A DNA stretch of 64,000 nt from CAIWHR01 sp963830485. Lineage in GTDB: Bacteria > Pseudomonadota > Gammaproteobacteria > Burkholderiales > Casimicrobiaceae. Every line of letters begins with the position of its first letter. Position 1 is the first letter of the stretch. The stretch spans positions 62,001-126,000 of the forward strand of contig CAWHNE010000015.1 in NCBI GenBank assembly GCA_963830485.1, read 5' to 3'. Below are positions 1 through 8,192 of the stretch, one piece after another. The notes below the pieces were generated by a model. It saw nothing but the letters and a program-made list of their open reading frames with translations. It made no database searches and had not been told where the DNA came from. The translations under genes and the position numbers were made by a program.

Positions 1-639
1 CGCGGCTACTTCACGGTTCCACGCGACGTGGTGGGCCCGGCCGGTGCGGCGCGCGTGGAGATTCGCACCGACGCCGCGTTTCGCCGCGGCTACGGCTGGG
101 TGTTCCCCGTGCATGCCGACGACGCCGTCGTGCGCTTCAACGTCGGCGTCGGGTTGTGGAAGGCCGACAGCGGCACGGGGCACACGGTCGCCGACTACCT
201 CGGCCGGTTCCTCGCGCGCGATCCGGTCGCGCGCGCGATCGCCGCGGCGGCGACGGACGCCGGACGGCCGGTTGGCTATCCCGTCGCGCTCGGCCTGTGG
301 CGGCACCGGGTTGCCGATGGCCGGGTCCTACGCATCGGCGACGCGGCGAATCTGGCCGATCCACTGACGGGCGACGGCATCGGCAACGCGCTCGCGAGCG
401 GACGGCACGTCGCCGAAGCGGTCGCCGAGGCGGCCGACCCCGCCGCGGCGCCATCGTCCTGGCAGGACCGCTATGAGCGGGAGTTCGCGCCCGAGCTCAG
501 GCGCGCGCTCGTGCTACGGCGACTGCTGATCGCGACCTCCGCGAAGAACCTTGCGGCGTGGCTGCTCGACGGAGTTCCCGAGCTGGGCAACCGGCTGCAC
601 CGCTCGGTGTTCGGCGAGACGCGATACCGGGGAAGGTGA
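1..639 (+). CDS. FAD-dependent oxidoreductase, geranylgeranyl-reductase-like (5' partial)
   Basis: The reading frame is open from the first base, so the start and the N-terminal FAD-binding Rossmann fold lie outside the window. About 212 residues are visible. The motif GDAANLADPLTGDGIG fits the second FAD-binding motif (GD-x-A-x4-P-x2-G-x-G) of the geranylgeranyl reductase / PHBH-like flavoprotein superfamily. Before it is a beta-sheet substrate-domain stretch (RGYGWVFPVHADDAVVRFNVGVG), typical of the reductase family that saturates isoprenoid or related double bonds. No neighbour defines the substrate. The stop is followed by a hairpin and then the glutaminase gene. The family is fairly certain, the substrate unknown. 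Confidence 0.75.
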   Translation, partial: RGYFTVPRDVVGPAGAARVEIRTDAAFRRGYGWVFPVHADDAVVRFNVGVGLWKADSGTGHTVADYLGRFLARDPVARAIAAAATDAGRPVGYPVALGLWRHRVADGRVLRIGDAANLADPLTGDGIGNALASGRHVAEAVAEAADPAAAPSSWQDRYEREFAPELRRALVLRRLLIATSAKNLAAWLLDGVPELGNRLHRSVFGETRYRGR

Positions 640-650
640 AGTCGGGGATT

Positions 651-677
651 GACCACGTTTTTCGGATGATCGTGGTC
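651..677. repeat. Inverted repeat between the reductase and glutaminase genes
   Basis: A 7-bp stem (gaccacg / cgtggtc) encloses a 13-base loop with a T-run, 12 bases after the reductase stop. It could be a weak terminator or an attenuator ahead of glsA. The T-run lies inside the loop rather than after the stem, so a classical rho-independent terminator is not certain. Confidence 0.4.
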
Positions 678-685
678 TGTTCCCG

Positions 686-2551
686 ATGTGGCGGCGGCAT
701 CGATCTTGCATACCCGTAGCGTCCGCATCACCGGTCGCCATCGTGCCGTCATCGCCCATCCACGACTATCTCGTCGCGCTGCACGCCCGGTTCCGCAGCC
801 TTACAGACGGCCACGTCGCCGACTACATCCCGGAGCTCGCCAAGGTCGATCCCGAGGAATTCGGCATCTGCATCGCCACTCGCGACGGGCACGTCTATGA
901 GGTCGGCGACACGCGGCAGCCGTTCACCATCCAGTCGATCTCGAAGCCGCTCACCTACGGGCTTGCGCTCGAGGACGCGGGCGAGGGCGCGGTGCTGGCA
1001 AAGATCGGCGTCGAGCCGTCCGGCGAAGCGTTCAACGCGATCAGCCTGCGGCCCCAAACCGGTGCTCCCCTCAATCCGCTGATCAATGCTGGTGCAATCG
1101 CGGCGTGCGGGCTAGTGCGCGGCGAGAGTGTCGACGAGAAGATCCAGCGGATCGTCAGCACGCTCTCCCGCTACGCCGGTCGCGATCTCGACATCGACGA
1201 GCGCGTCTACCGGTCGGAGAGCGAGACCGGCCACCGCAATCGGGCGATCGGGTGGATGCTCCGCAACTTCTCGATTCTCTCGTCCGAGCCGACGCCGACT
1301 CTGGAAACGTATTTCCAGCAATGCTCGATCCGCGTCACCTGCCGCGATCTCGCGCTGATCGGCGCGACGCTCGCCAACGGCGGCGTAAACCCCGTCACCG
1401 GCGTGCGCGCGATCGCCGAGGCCCACGTCGATAACGTCCTCTCCGTGATGGCGACCTGTGGCATGTACGACTTCTCCGGCGAGTGGCTCTACCGGACGGG
1501 CCTCCCGGCCAAGAGCGGCGTCGGTGGCGGCATCATCGCGGTCCAGCCAGGGCGGCTCGGCATCGCCGTCTTCTCGCCGCGGCTCGATCCGCAGGGCAAC
1601 AGCGTCCGGGCGGTCGCCGTGTGCCGCGAGCTCGCCGCCGACCTCGGGCTGCATCTATTCACCGTCGCGCGCGAGCCGGCTTCGGTGATGCGTCTCGCGA
1701 CGACGCGGCGTGCGGTCGCCTCGAGGTGGCGGCGGTCAGCGGCGGCAGCCGACTACTTGCGGAGCGTCGGAGCGCGCCTGCGGCTCTACCACCTGCAGGG
1801 CGCGCTCGCCTTCGCCTCGGTGGAGACGGTCATCCGCGAGTTGGTCGCACGCGCCGAGACCGCCGACTACTTCGTCGTCAACCTCAAGGTGGTCCAGAGC
1901 ATCGACGCGGCCGCGGCACGACTTCTGGCGGCGGCGCACGCGCGGCTCGCCGAGGCCGGGAAGACGCTGGTCTTCGCCGAGGCCGCCGCGTGGTGGCAGC
2001 CGCTGGTCGACGCGGGGGTGCCGCGCGAGGCCTTCTACGCCGACGACGACTTCGCGCTCGAGCATGGCGAGAACCTGCTGCTCGCGAAGCGGTCTCCTCA
2101 AGCAGTGGCGAGCGAGGGCGCTGCCACCTCAGACTGCGCGCTGTTCGCGGGTCTCGCCCCCGACGAGCTGGCGCTGCTCGAGCGCCTGCTCGTGCGCCGC
2201 AGCTACCGCGGGGGACAGACGATCGTCGCCGCGGGCCAGGATTCCGACGAGCTCTTCGTCCTCACACGCGGCACTGCGATGGTGAGCATCCCGACGCAGG
2301 ACGCGGTCACGCGGCTCGACGTGTTCACGCCGGGAATGACGTTCGGCGACGTCGCGTTCCTCGACCGCTCGCGGCGCTCGGCGAACGTCACGGCGGTGAG
2401 CGATGTCGAGTGCCTGGCGCTCGCGCGCGAGGACTTCGCGCGCCTCGACGCGACGGCGCCTGCGGTCAAGATCAGGCTCCTCGGGAACCTGGCGCTCGGC
2501 CTTACGCACCTGCTCCGCCAGGCGAACCGCGAGCTCGCTGCGTTGCGTTGA
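686..2551 (+). CDS. glsA: Glutaminase A fused to STAS and cyclic-nucleotide-binding domains
   Basis: Glutaminase hydrolyses L-glutamine to glutamate and ammonia in the cytoplasm. Residues about 25-330 are a complete serine-type glutaminase. The catalytic S-x-x-K motif is QSISKP (S84, K87), and the family blocks NPLINAGAI, CSIRVTCRDLA, LANGG and SGVGGGI are all present. It continues with a STAS-like domain (about 355-465) and a cNMP/Crp-type domain (about 485-600, with GMTFGDVAFLDRSRRSANVTA), giving 621 residues against about 310 for a stand-alone enzyme. This architecture implies control by a small ligand or a partner, but the ligand is not visible. The start is uncertain: a GTG at 743 would remove a poorly conserved 19-residue leader. 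It ends 35 bases before the convergent multicopper oxidase. Confidence 0.9.
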   Translation: MWRRHRSCIPVASASPVAIVPSSPIHDYLVALHARFRSLTDGHVADYIPELAKVDPEEFGICIATRDGHVYEVGDTRQPFTIQSISKPLTYGLALEDAGEGAVLAKIGVEPSGEAFNAISLRPQTGAPLNPLINAGAIAACGLVRGESVDEKIQRIVSTLSRYAGRDLDIDERVYRSESETGHRNRAIGWMLRNFSILSSEPTPTLETYFQQCSIRVTCRDLALIGATLANGGVNPVTGVRAIAEAHVDNVLSVMATCGMYDFSGEWLYRTGLPAKSGVGGGIIAVQPGRLGIAVFSPRLDPQGNSVRAVAVCRELAADLGLHLFTVAREPASVMRLATTRRAVASRWRRSAAAADYLRSVGARLRLYHLQGALAFASVETVIRELVARAETADYFVVNLKVVQSIDAAAARLLAAAHARLAEAGKTLVFAEAAAWWQPLVDAGVPREAFYADDDFALEHGENLLLAKRSPQAVASEGAATSDCALFAGLAPDELALLERLLVRRSYRGGQTIVAAGQDSDELFVLTRGTAMVSIPTQDAVTRLDVFTPGMTFGDVAFLDRSRRSANVTAVSDVECLALAREDFARLDATAPAVKIRLLGNLALGLTHLLRQANRELAALR

Positions 2552-2577
2552 GCCCGCCCCGCTTGATCGGAGTCAGA

Positions 2578-2592
2578 CCCTGATTTTCAGGG
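2578..2592. terminator. Short hairpin between convergent genes
   Basis: A 6-bp stem (ccctga / tcaggg) around ttt lies in the 35-base gap between the convergent glutaminase and multicopper oxidase genes and overlaps the oxidase stop codon. It could serve as a small bidirectional terminator. It is weak evidence on its own. Confidence 0.3.
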
Positions 2593-4281
2593 CGTGACCT
2601 TGAACGGCCGCATCATGTCGTTGTCCTCATGCTCGACGATGTGGCAGTGATGGACGTAGGTCTGCGGCGCAACGACGCCGGTCGGTAGCTCGAACTTCGC
2701 GCGGATCGTGGTGAAGTAGCCGGGATTCGCCTTAACCGTATCCTTGAAGCCGCGCTCCTCGGGCGCCGGAGGCAGCATCGGCCCGGTCGCGAAGGGCGTC
2801 GGGTCGATCCCTCCCGGCACTCCGCTCGGCGTGCCGTACGCCGCCTCATAGGCCTCGGCATCGAACGGCGTGCGGCCGACCACCTGGAACGTGACCAGAT
2901 GCATGTGCATCGGGTGCGTGTCGCCGGTCAGATTCACGTAGACCCAGTCCTCGATGGTCCCGACCTTCGGCGTTTCCGTGACAGGACCTTCGTCGAAATG
3001 CACGCCGCTGAGGTTGAGGTACCACTCGACTTCCTCCGGCTCGATTTCGTTCAGCGTGATGTAGCGAGTCGTGACCGGAGCGGGCAGGTCCGCCTTGCGG
3101 CCGGGCAGGCTCGATGGAATCGTGGGGCCAGGCTGGCTCACCGTCGTGCCGACCCGGATCTGCATGACCTGCTCGAGCTGAGGCGCCGGATTCGACACCG
3201 GCTTCTTCGGCTTGTGGTTCTTCAGCACCAGCGTCGCGCCCGCGAACCTGCTGAAATCGACCAGCACGTCGGCGCGCTCGGCCGGCGCAAGCACCATCTC
3301 CTTCACTAACACCGGAACGTCGAACAGACCACCCTCTGCGCCGATCTGCCAGAACGTCGCCCCGCCGATGTCAAGGCTAAGGATCCGCGAATTGCAGCCG
3401 TTGAGAATGCGCAGCCGGTACATCCGCGGCTCGACATCGAGGTACGGCCACACCTTGCCGTTGACCAGCATGACATCGCCGAAGTATTCGCCGATCCAGG
3501 TGACGCCTTCGATGTCGCTCACCGGATAGTGGAACGTCCCGTCCGCGTTGAACTCCCGGTCCTGGATGACCAGCGGAATCTCGTACGCGCCGCCCGGAAC
3601 CCCGATCGGATTGGGCTCGGCGCCGGTGTCGTAGCCGTCGCGAACGATGTAAGCGGCCGCGAGGCCGGCGAAGACATTGAGCCGCGTCGCTCCCAGCCCG
3701 TGATCGTGGAACCAGAGTAGCGACGCAGGCATCTGCGGCGATTGATTCGTGTAGAGGACCGACTGCGTCTCGCCCGGCCCGAACCCGTTCGGCGTGATCG
3801 CCGGGTTGCCGTCGCTGTCCGCGGCGACGAAGCCGCCGTGCAGATGCGTCATCAGCCGAATCTGGTTGCCGAGCGGCGTCAGGCGGGTGTCGACCGGGAT
3901 CCAGCTCGGGTAGGTTGCGGGCAGACCGTGCGTGAAATCGACACGAAGCGGCGTGCCGCTCTGCGCGACGACCGCCATCCCGAAAGATCCGGCCTGCCCG
4001 CCGATCGCGGAACCGTCGTCGTATGCCCAAAGCGGCGTCGGCGGCAGTTGCGGATGGAGCTGCCGGGTGATCTGCGTCTGCGTGAACGAGTAGCGGTTCG
4101 GCGAGCTCGGCGTCGCAACGACAATCCCTGCTCCCGGAAGCGGGACCGGTTCGAGATACTTCACGAGCTTGCCGCCGGGCGCGGCGTTCGCCTCCGGGAA
4201 TCGCAGCGCCCAGGGCACACCCAGCGCGCCCCCGACACCTACACCGTATTGAAGAAACCGACGTCGCGTGATCGGTTGCAT
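2587..4281 (-). CDS. Multicopper oxidase, Tat-exported
   Basis: A laccase / bilirubin-oxidase-like enzyme that oxidises phenols or metals with one electron each and reduces oxygen to water; it is probably periplasmic. The start at 4281 (MQPITRRRFLQ) follows a strong gagggg ribosome site and gives an RRxFLQ twin-arginine signal ending near ANAAPGG. All four copper motifs are present: HLHGG (about residue 145), WFHDHG (about 188), HPMHMH (about 455) and HHCHIVEHEDNDMM (about 543-557), whose HCH-x3-H-x4-M form marks a type 1 copper with Met. The length of 564 residues is normal. It stands alone on the minus strand between the glutaminase and paaX, and its link to aromatic catabolism is only by location. 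Confidence 0.9.
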   Translation of the reverse strand: MQPITRRRFLQYGVGVGGALGVPWALRFPEANAAPGGKLVKYLEPVPLPGAGIVVATPSSPNRYSFTQTQITRQLHPQLPPTPLWAYDDGSAIGGQAGSFGMAVVAQSGTPLRVDFTHGLPATYPSWIPVDTRLTPLGNQIRLMTHLHGGFVAADSDGNPAITPNGFGPGETQSVLYTNQSPQMPASLLWFHDHGLGATRLNVFAGLAAAYIVRDGYDTGAEPNPIGVPGGAYEIPLVIQDREFNADGTFHYPVSDIEGVTWIGEYFGDVMLVNGKVWPYLDVEPRMYRLRILNGCNSRILSLDIGGATFWQIGAEGGLFDVPVLVKEMVLAPAERADVLVDFSRFAGATLVLKNHKPKKPVSNPAPQLEQVMQIRVGTTVSQPGPTIPSSLPGRKADLPAPVTTRYITLNEIEPEEVEWYLNLSGVHFDEGPVTETPKVGTIEDWVYVNLTGDTHPMHMHLVTFQVVGRTPFDAEAYEAAYGTPSGVPGGIDPTPFATGPMLPPAPEERGFKDTVKANPGYFTTIRAKFELPTGVVAPQTYVHHCHIVEHEDNDMMRPFKVTP

Positions 4282-4445
4282 GTTCCCCTCCCGTACACAG
4301 ATCGAGGGGACGAACACCGATCGTGTTTCCCCCTGATCAAATCAGTCTCCACCGATCCGCAAGGCACGATTTGCCCAGCGTCAAAGGACCCATGGATTTG
4401 GGGATTCGACGCCGCTCCGACGCGTCCGTCCCCGATTCCGCGGTG

Positions 4446-5396
4446 TCAGCCGTCGAGCCCGCCGAAGCGCTCGTAGAACGCGGCGTCGGCCGGCGGCAGC
4501 GTGCCGCGCGGGCCTTCGAGCACGGCCAGCAGGTGCCGCTCGGCACACGCGTGGGTGAGCCGGTAGAAGTCGCGGCACAGGGCGAAGGCGGCGGCGCCGG
4601 GCCAGTCGAGCGGGAGGAGCTCAGCCGGCAGCCGTGGGTCGCGCAGCAGCACGCGGCGATATTCATGGATCAACAGCGTGCGCACGACGAAGCACTGCTC
4701 GGGGTCATGGTCGTCCACGGACGAGCGCCGGAAGCGTTCGATGACGCCTCCGAATCGCCGGAGGAATCGGCGATAGTCGGCGGCGATCGCGGAGAGATCC
4801 CACGCCCGGGGCACTGCGGCGGCGAGCGAGTTGCCTCCGAGCGACGCGTCGTCGCGTGCGCGAAACAGGATGGCGCGGTGCGCGCCGGCAGAGGTCGCGG
4901 CGGCCGGCGGAGTGCTGTCCGGCTGCGCCGGCCGGACGTACACGCCGCTCCCGATAACGCCAAATCCCTGCCAACCGAGCTCCGCACGCAGCGCCTCGCG
5001 CCGGCGCGCGGGCAGACCGGCGGCGACCAGAACCTCCCAGCTTTCGTCCCACGCCTCCGCCGGCGGCGCGTAGATCCGCCGATACGCCTGCTCGAAGCGG
5101 CGTGCGCCGTCGTCGGTGAGCCGATAGAGGCTGCGCCGGCCTGTGCGCCGGGAGGCGAGCCAGCCTTCCCGGGCCAGCCGGAACACGCTGGTCCGGATCC
5201 GCCGCTCGTTGATCGCGAAGGGCGCGAGCAATTCGATGAAGCCGGGCAGCATGACGGTGCCGCCGTGCGGCGCGATCGCGTCGCCCCAGATCGTGATGAT
5301 GAGCGACGGCGCCCGCGGCGGCGCCTGCGCGAGCTCGCGGGCAATCCAGCGGCTCACGCGCGGGTCAGGGCGGGGGGCGGTCACGAGGGCGCGCAT
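4446..5396 (-). CDS. paaX: PaaX-family phenylacetate-responsive repressor
   Basis: PaaX proteins are GntR-like repressors that bind the paa promoter and are released by phenylacetyl-CoA. The N-terminal winged helix-turn-helix is visible (SLIITIWGDAIAPHGG..., then NERRIRTSVFRLAREGWL, about residues 30-85), followed by the conserved middle region with ESWEVLVAA and LGWQGFGVIGSGVYVRP. The C-terminal domain holds the family signature RFLIHEYRR-like block (VVRTLLIHEYRRVLLRDPRLPAELLP) and DWPG. The 316-residue length matches the family. It is transcribed divergently from paaA with 120 bases between starts, and that gap contains a large palindrome, so autoregulation and repression of the paa operon are the natural inference. 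Confidence 0.93.
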   Translation of the reverse strand: MRALVTAPRPDPRVSRWIARELAQAPPRAPSLIITIWGDAIAPHGGTVMLPGFIELLAPFAINERRIRTSVFRLAREGWLASRRTGRRSLYRLTDDGARRFEQAYRRIYAPPAEAWDESWEVLVAAGLPARRREALRAELGWQGFGVIGSGVYVRPAQPDSTPPAAATSAGAHRAILFRARDDASLGGNSLAAAVPRAWDLSAIAADYRRFLRRFGGVIERFRRSSVDDHDPEQCFVVRTLLIHEYRRVLLRDPRLPAELLPLDWPGAAAFALCRDFYRLTHACAERHLLAVLEGPRGTLPPADAAFYERFGGLDG

Positions 5397-5426
5397 GGCA
5401 ACGGGGCCGGCAGGGAAGCCGGAACA

Positions 5427-5465
5427 TGATACATACTTTACACATTTTTCGCGAAATGTGTATCA
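5427..5465. promoter_or_regulatory. Palindromic operator in the paaX-paaA intergenic region
   Basis: A perfect 8-bp inverted repeat (acacattt at 5440-5447 and aaatgtgt at 5454-5461, 6-base spacer ttcgcg) lies inside an outer pair tgatac (5427-5432) / gtatca (5460-5465). It is the only AT-rich patch in this region and sits between the divergent paaX and paaA starts, where a PaaX operator and the paaA promoter are expected. The assignment to PaaX is inference from position and symmetry. Confidence 0.7.
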
Positions 5466-5516
5466 TTTCACCTTCGTGCCGGCCGGCCGCGACGGGCGCC
5501 GGCTGAGGAGGAATCC

Positions 5517-6512
5517 ATGTACGCGCAGATGGTCGACACCGGCGTCAAGGCGGTCGCGACGGCGGCCGAGATGTCCGCGGACGAGCGCGCGTTCCAGGCG
5601 CGTATCGACGCCGATGTCAAGATCGAGCCGAAGGACGCGATGCCCGAGGCGTACCGGAAAACGCTGGTCCGGCAGATCTCGCAGCACGCGCATTCGGAGA
5701 TCGTCGGCATGCTGCCCGAGGGCAACTGGATCACGCGTGCGCCCTCGCTCAAGCGCAAGGCGATCCTGATGGCGAAAGTGCAGGACGAGGGCGGTCACGG
5801 CCTGTATCTGTACTCGGCAGCGGAGACGCTCGGCGTCTCGCGCGACCGGATGGTCGAAGACCTCCACGCGGGCCGCGCCAAGTACTCGAGCATCTTCAAC
5901 TATCCGACGCTCACGTGGGCGGATGTCGGCGCGATTGGCTGGCTCGTCGACGGCGCGGCGATCATGAACCAGATCCCGCTGTGCCGCTGCTCGTTCGGTC
6001 CTTACGCGCGCGCGATGGTGCGCATCTGCAAGGAAGAGAGCTTCCACCAGCGGCAGGGCTACGACATCATGATCTCGCTCGCGCACGGCACGCCCGAGCA
6101 GAAGGCGATGGCGCAGGACGCCTTGAATCGCTGGTGGTGGCCTTCGGTGATGATGTTCGGCCCCCCCGACGCCGAGAGCGTGCACAGCGCGCAATCGGCA
6201 GCGTGGAAGATCAAGATTCTGTCGAACGACGAGCTCAGGCAGCGCTTCATCGACCAGACCGTGCCGCAGGCGGACTATCTCGGCATTGCGGTCCCCGATC
6301 CCGACCTCAAGTGGAACGCCGAGCGCGGACACTACGATTTCGGCGCGATCGACTGGACCGAGTTCTACGAAGTGATCAAAGGCAACGGCCCCTGCAACCG
6401 CGACCGCCTCGCGACGCGCGTGAAGGCGTGGGAGGACGGCGCGTGGGTGCGGGAGGCGGCGATGGCGCATGCGGAGAAGCGGGCCGCGCGCGCGGCAGCG
6501 AAGGCCGCGTAG
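5517..6512 (+). CDS. paaA: 1,2-phenylacetyl-CoA epoxidase, catalytic subunit A
   Basis: PaaA holds the di-iron centre of the oxygen-dependent complex that converts phenylacetyl-CoA to its ring-1,2-epoxide. The 331-residue protein has the conserved family sequence from QISQHAHSEIVGMLPEGNWITRAPSLKRKAILMAKVQDEGGH, whose E and DEGGH residues belong to the di-iron helices, to CKEESFHQRQGYD, the second helix pair. The start follows aggagg at a good distance. It is the first gene of the operon; paaB starts 9 bases after its stop. Nothing is missing compared with characterised PaaA. Confidence 0.97.
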   Translation: MYAQMVDTGVKAVATAAEMSADERAFQARIDADVKIEPKDAMPEAYRKTLVRQISQHAHSEIVGMLPEGNWITRAPSLKRKAILMAKVQDEGGHGLYLYSAAETLGVSRDRMVEDLHAGRAKYSSIFNYPTLTWADVGAIGWLVDGAAIMNQIPLCRCSFGPYARAMVRICKEESFHQRQGYDIMISLAHGTPEQKAMAQDALNRWWWPSVMMFGPPDAESVHSAQSAAWKIKILSNDELRQRFIDQTVPQADYLGIAVPDPDLKWNAERGHYDFGAIDWTEFYEVIKGNGPCNRDRLATRVKAWEDGAWVREAAMAHAEKRAARAAAKAA

Positions 6513-6521
6513 GAGGGTGAG

Positions 6522-6806
6522 ATGAGCAGCGAATGGCCGTTGTGGGAGATCTTCATCCGCTCGCAGCACGGGCTCGCGCACAAGCACGTCGGCAGCCTGC
6601 ACGCGGCCGACGCGGCGATGGCGATCAAGAACGCGCGCGATGTCTACACGCGCCGCAACGAAGGCGTATCGATCTGGGCGGTACGCTCGTCCGACGTCAC
6701 CGCCTCGTCGCCCGGCGACAAGGAGGCGCTGTTCGAGCCGGCGAACAGCAAGGTCTACCGGCATCCGACGTTCTTCCCGATGCCCGACGAAGTGAAGCAT
6801 CTGTGA
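6522..6806 (+). CDS. paaB: 1,2-phenylacetyl-CoA epoxidase subunit B
   Basis: A 94-residue small subunit of the PaaABCE epoxidase, needed for complex activity but without a cofactor of its own. Family features are WPLWEIFIRSQHGLAHKHVGSLHA at the N-terminus, MAIKNARDVYTRRNEGVSIWAV in the middle and the closing KVYRHPTFF. An aggagggtgag ribosome site precedes the ATG. Its stop overlaps the ATG of paaC by one base (ATGA), indicating translational coupling. Confidence 0.97.
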   Translation: MSSEWPLWEIFIRSQHGLAHKHVGSLHAADAAMAIKNARDVYTRRNEGVSIWAVRSSDVTASSPGDKEALFEPANSKVYRHPTFFPMPDEVKHL

Positions 6807-7582
6807 TGAACGGGACGGGCGACCACGCACTCTTCGACGCGCTCCTCCGGCTCGCGGATTCGCCGCTCGTGCTCGCCCAGCGGCTCGGCGCGTGGGTCGG
6901 CAAGGGGCCGGTGCTCGAGGAGGATCTGGCGCTCACCAACGTCGGGCTCGACCTCCTGGGCCAGGCGCGGTTGTGGTTCGCCTACGCCGGTGAGGTCGAG
7001 GCGCGCTACGCGGGCAAGGGCCGCGACGAGGATCAGCTCGCGTTCCTTCGCGACGGCGGCGAGTATCGCAATCTGCTCCTGGTCGAACAGCCGAACGGCA
7101 ACTTCGCCGACACCATGGCACGGCAATTCCTGTTCGACGCATGGCACCAGCTCTCGCTCGCCGCGCTCGCGCGCTCGCGCGACGCACGGATCGCGGAGAT
7201 CGCGGCGAAGTCGGCGAAGGAGGTCGCCTATCACGTCGAGCGGTCGGCCGACTGGGTGATCCGGCTGGGCGACGGGACGACCGAGTCACACGCGAAGATG
7301 CAGGCGGCGATCGATGCGCTGTGGACATACACGGGCGAGATGTTCGCCGCGGATCCCGCCGAGCTGGCGCTCGCCGAGGCCGGCATCGTCGCCGACGTGC
7401 GCGCGCTCGCCGCTCCGTGGCGGCAGCGGGTAGGTGCGGTGCTCGAGGAGGCGACGCTCGTACTACCCGCCGATGCGCACATGCAGAAGGGCGGCAAGCA
7501 GGGCGTTCACACGGAGCATCTCGGCTATCTGCTGGCCGAGATGCAGTTCCTGCAGCGCGCGTACCCGAACGCGACGTGGTGA
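6806..7582 (+). CDS. paaC: 1,2-phenylacetyl-CoA epoxidase, structural subunit C
   Basis: PaaC is the ferritin-fold partner of PaaA in the epoxidase. The true start is the ATG overlapping the paaB stop, giving 258 residues beginning MNGTGDHALFDALLRLADSPLVL. The frame is open further upstream, but that extension lies wholly inside paaB and is not used. Recognisable blocks are EDLALTNVGLDLLGQARLWFAYAGEVE, the WHQLSLAALARS region, and the closing HTEHLGYLLAEMQFLQRAYPNATW. Position in the paaABCDE order supports the assignment. Confidence 0.96.
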   Translation: MNGTGDHALFDALLRLADSPLVLAQRLGAWVGKGPVLEEDLALTNVGLDLLGQARLWFAYAGEVEARYAGKGRDEDQLAFLRDGGEYRNLLLVEQPNGNFADTMARQFLFDAWHQLSLAALARSRDARIAEIAAKSAKEVAYHVERSADWVIRLGDGTTESHAKMQAAIDALWTYTGEMFAADPAELALAEAGIVADVRALAAPWRQRVGAVLEEATLVLPADAHMQKGGKQGVHTEHLGYLLAEMQFLQRAYPNATW

Positions 7583-7594
7583 ACAGGCCCCGCG

Positions 7595-8179
7595 ATGACG
7601 ACTCCCGAGCAGCAGGCGATCGCCGCCGCCGCCACCACCGCGGCCGCCGACCGTACGTCGCCGCCGTCGCTCGACGCCCTCTGGCGCGCTCTCGACGCGG
7701 TGCCCGATCCCGAGATTCCTGTAGTGTCCGTGATCGAGCTCGGCATTGTCCGCGGCATCCAGTGGGACGACGGCGATCCCGCGACGCTGGTCGTGCGCGT
7801 GACGCCCACGTACTCGGGTTGTCCCGCGACCGAGCTGATCATGGCAGGGATTCGTGACGCGCTCGCGGCGGCGGGCGTCGCGCGGGTGCGGCTCGAGACG
7901 CAGCTCGCCCCGGCGTGGACGACCGACTGGATCGCGCCGCACGCGCGCGAGAAGCTGCGCGGCTACGGCATCGTCCCGCCGGCTAGCGATGCCGCGGCTG
8001 CCGTGCCTATCGATCTCTCCGCGTTGCGTTCGCCGCGCCGGCCTGCTGTCGTCGTGCCATGCCCGCGCTGCGGCTCGGAGCGCACGCGCGTGCTCTCGCA
8101 GTTCGGCTCGACGGCCTGCAAGGCGCAGTACCGCTGCGACGCGTGCCTCGAGCCGTTCGACTACTTCAAGCCGCACTGA
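7595..8179 (+). CDS. paaD: Phenylacetate degradation protein PaaD (MIP18/DUF59 family)
   Basis: PaaD is thought to help assemble the metal centres of the epoxidase complex. The 194-residue protein has a MIP18-type domain (about residues 25-110, with PDPEIPVVSVIELGIVRG and PTYSGCPATELI) followed by a C-terminal zinc-finger-like region (CPRCGSERTRVLSQFGSTACKAQYRC-x2-C). Both parts are typical of PaaD. An Ala/Thr-rich N-terminal extension of about 20 residues is not conserved and a slightly later start is possible. It lies between paaC and paaE, 12 bases after paaC. Confidence 0.95.
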   Translation: MTTPEQQAIAAAATTAAADRTSPPSLDALWRALDAVPDPEIPVVSVIELGIVRGIQWDDGDPATLVVRVTPTYSGCPATELIMAGIRDALAAAGVARVRLETQLAPAWTTDWIAPHAREKLRGYGIVPPASDAAAAVPIDLSALRSPRRPAVVVPCPRCGSERTRVLSQFGSTACKAQYRCDACLEPFDYFKPH

Positions 8180-8192
8180 TTCCGCTCCGCCG

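Noticed and set aside
2564..2592. The phrase gatcggagtcagaccctga near the convergent gene ends, similar to dispersed repeats seen in other proteobacteria.
   Set aside because: Only one short copy here; cannot be told apart from a simple hairpin terminator.
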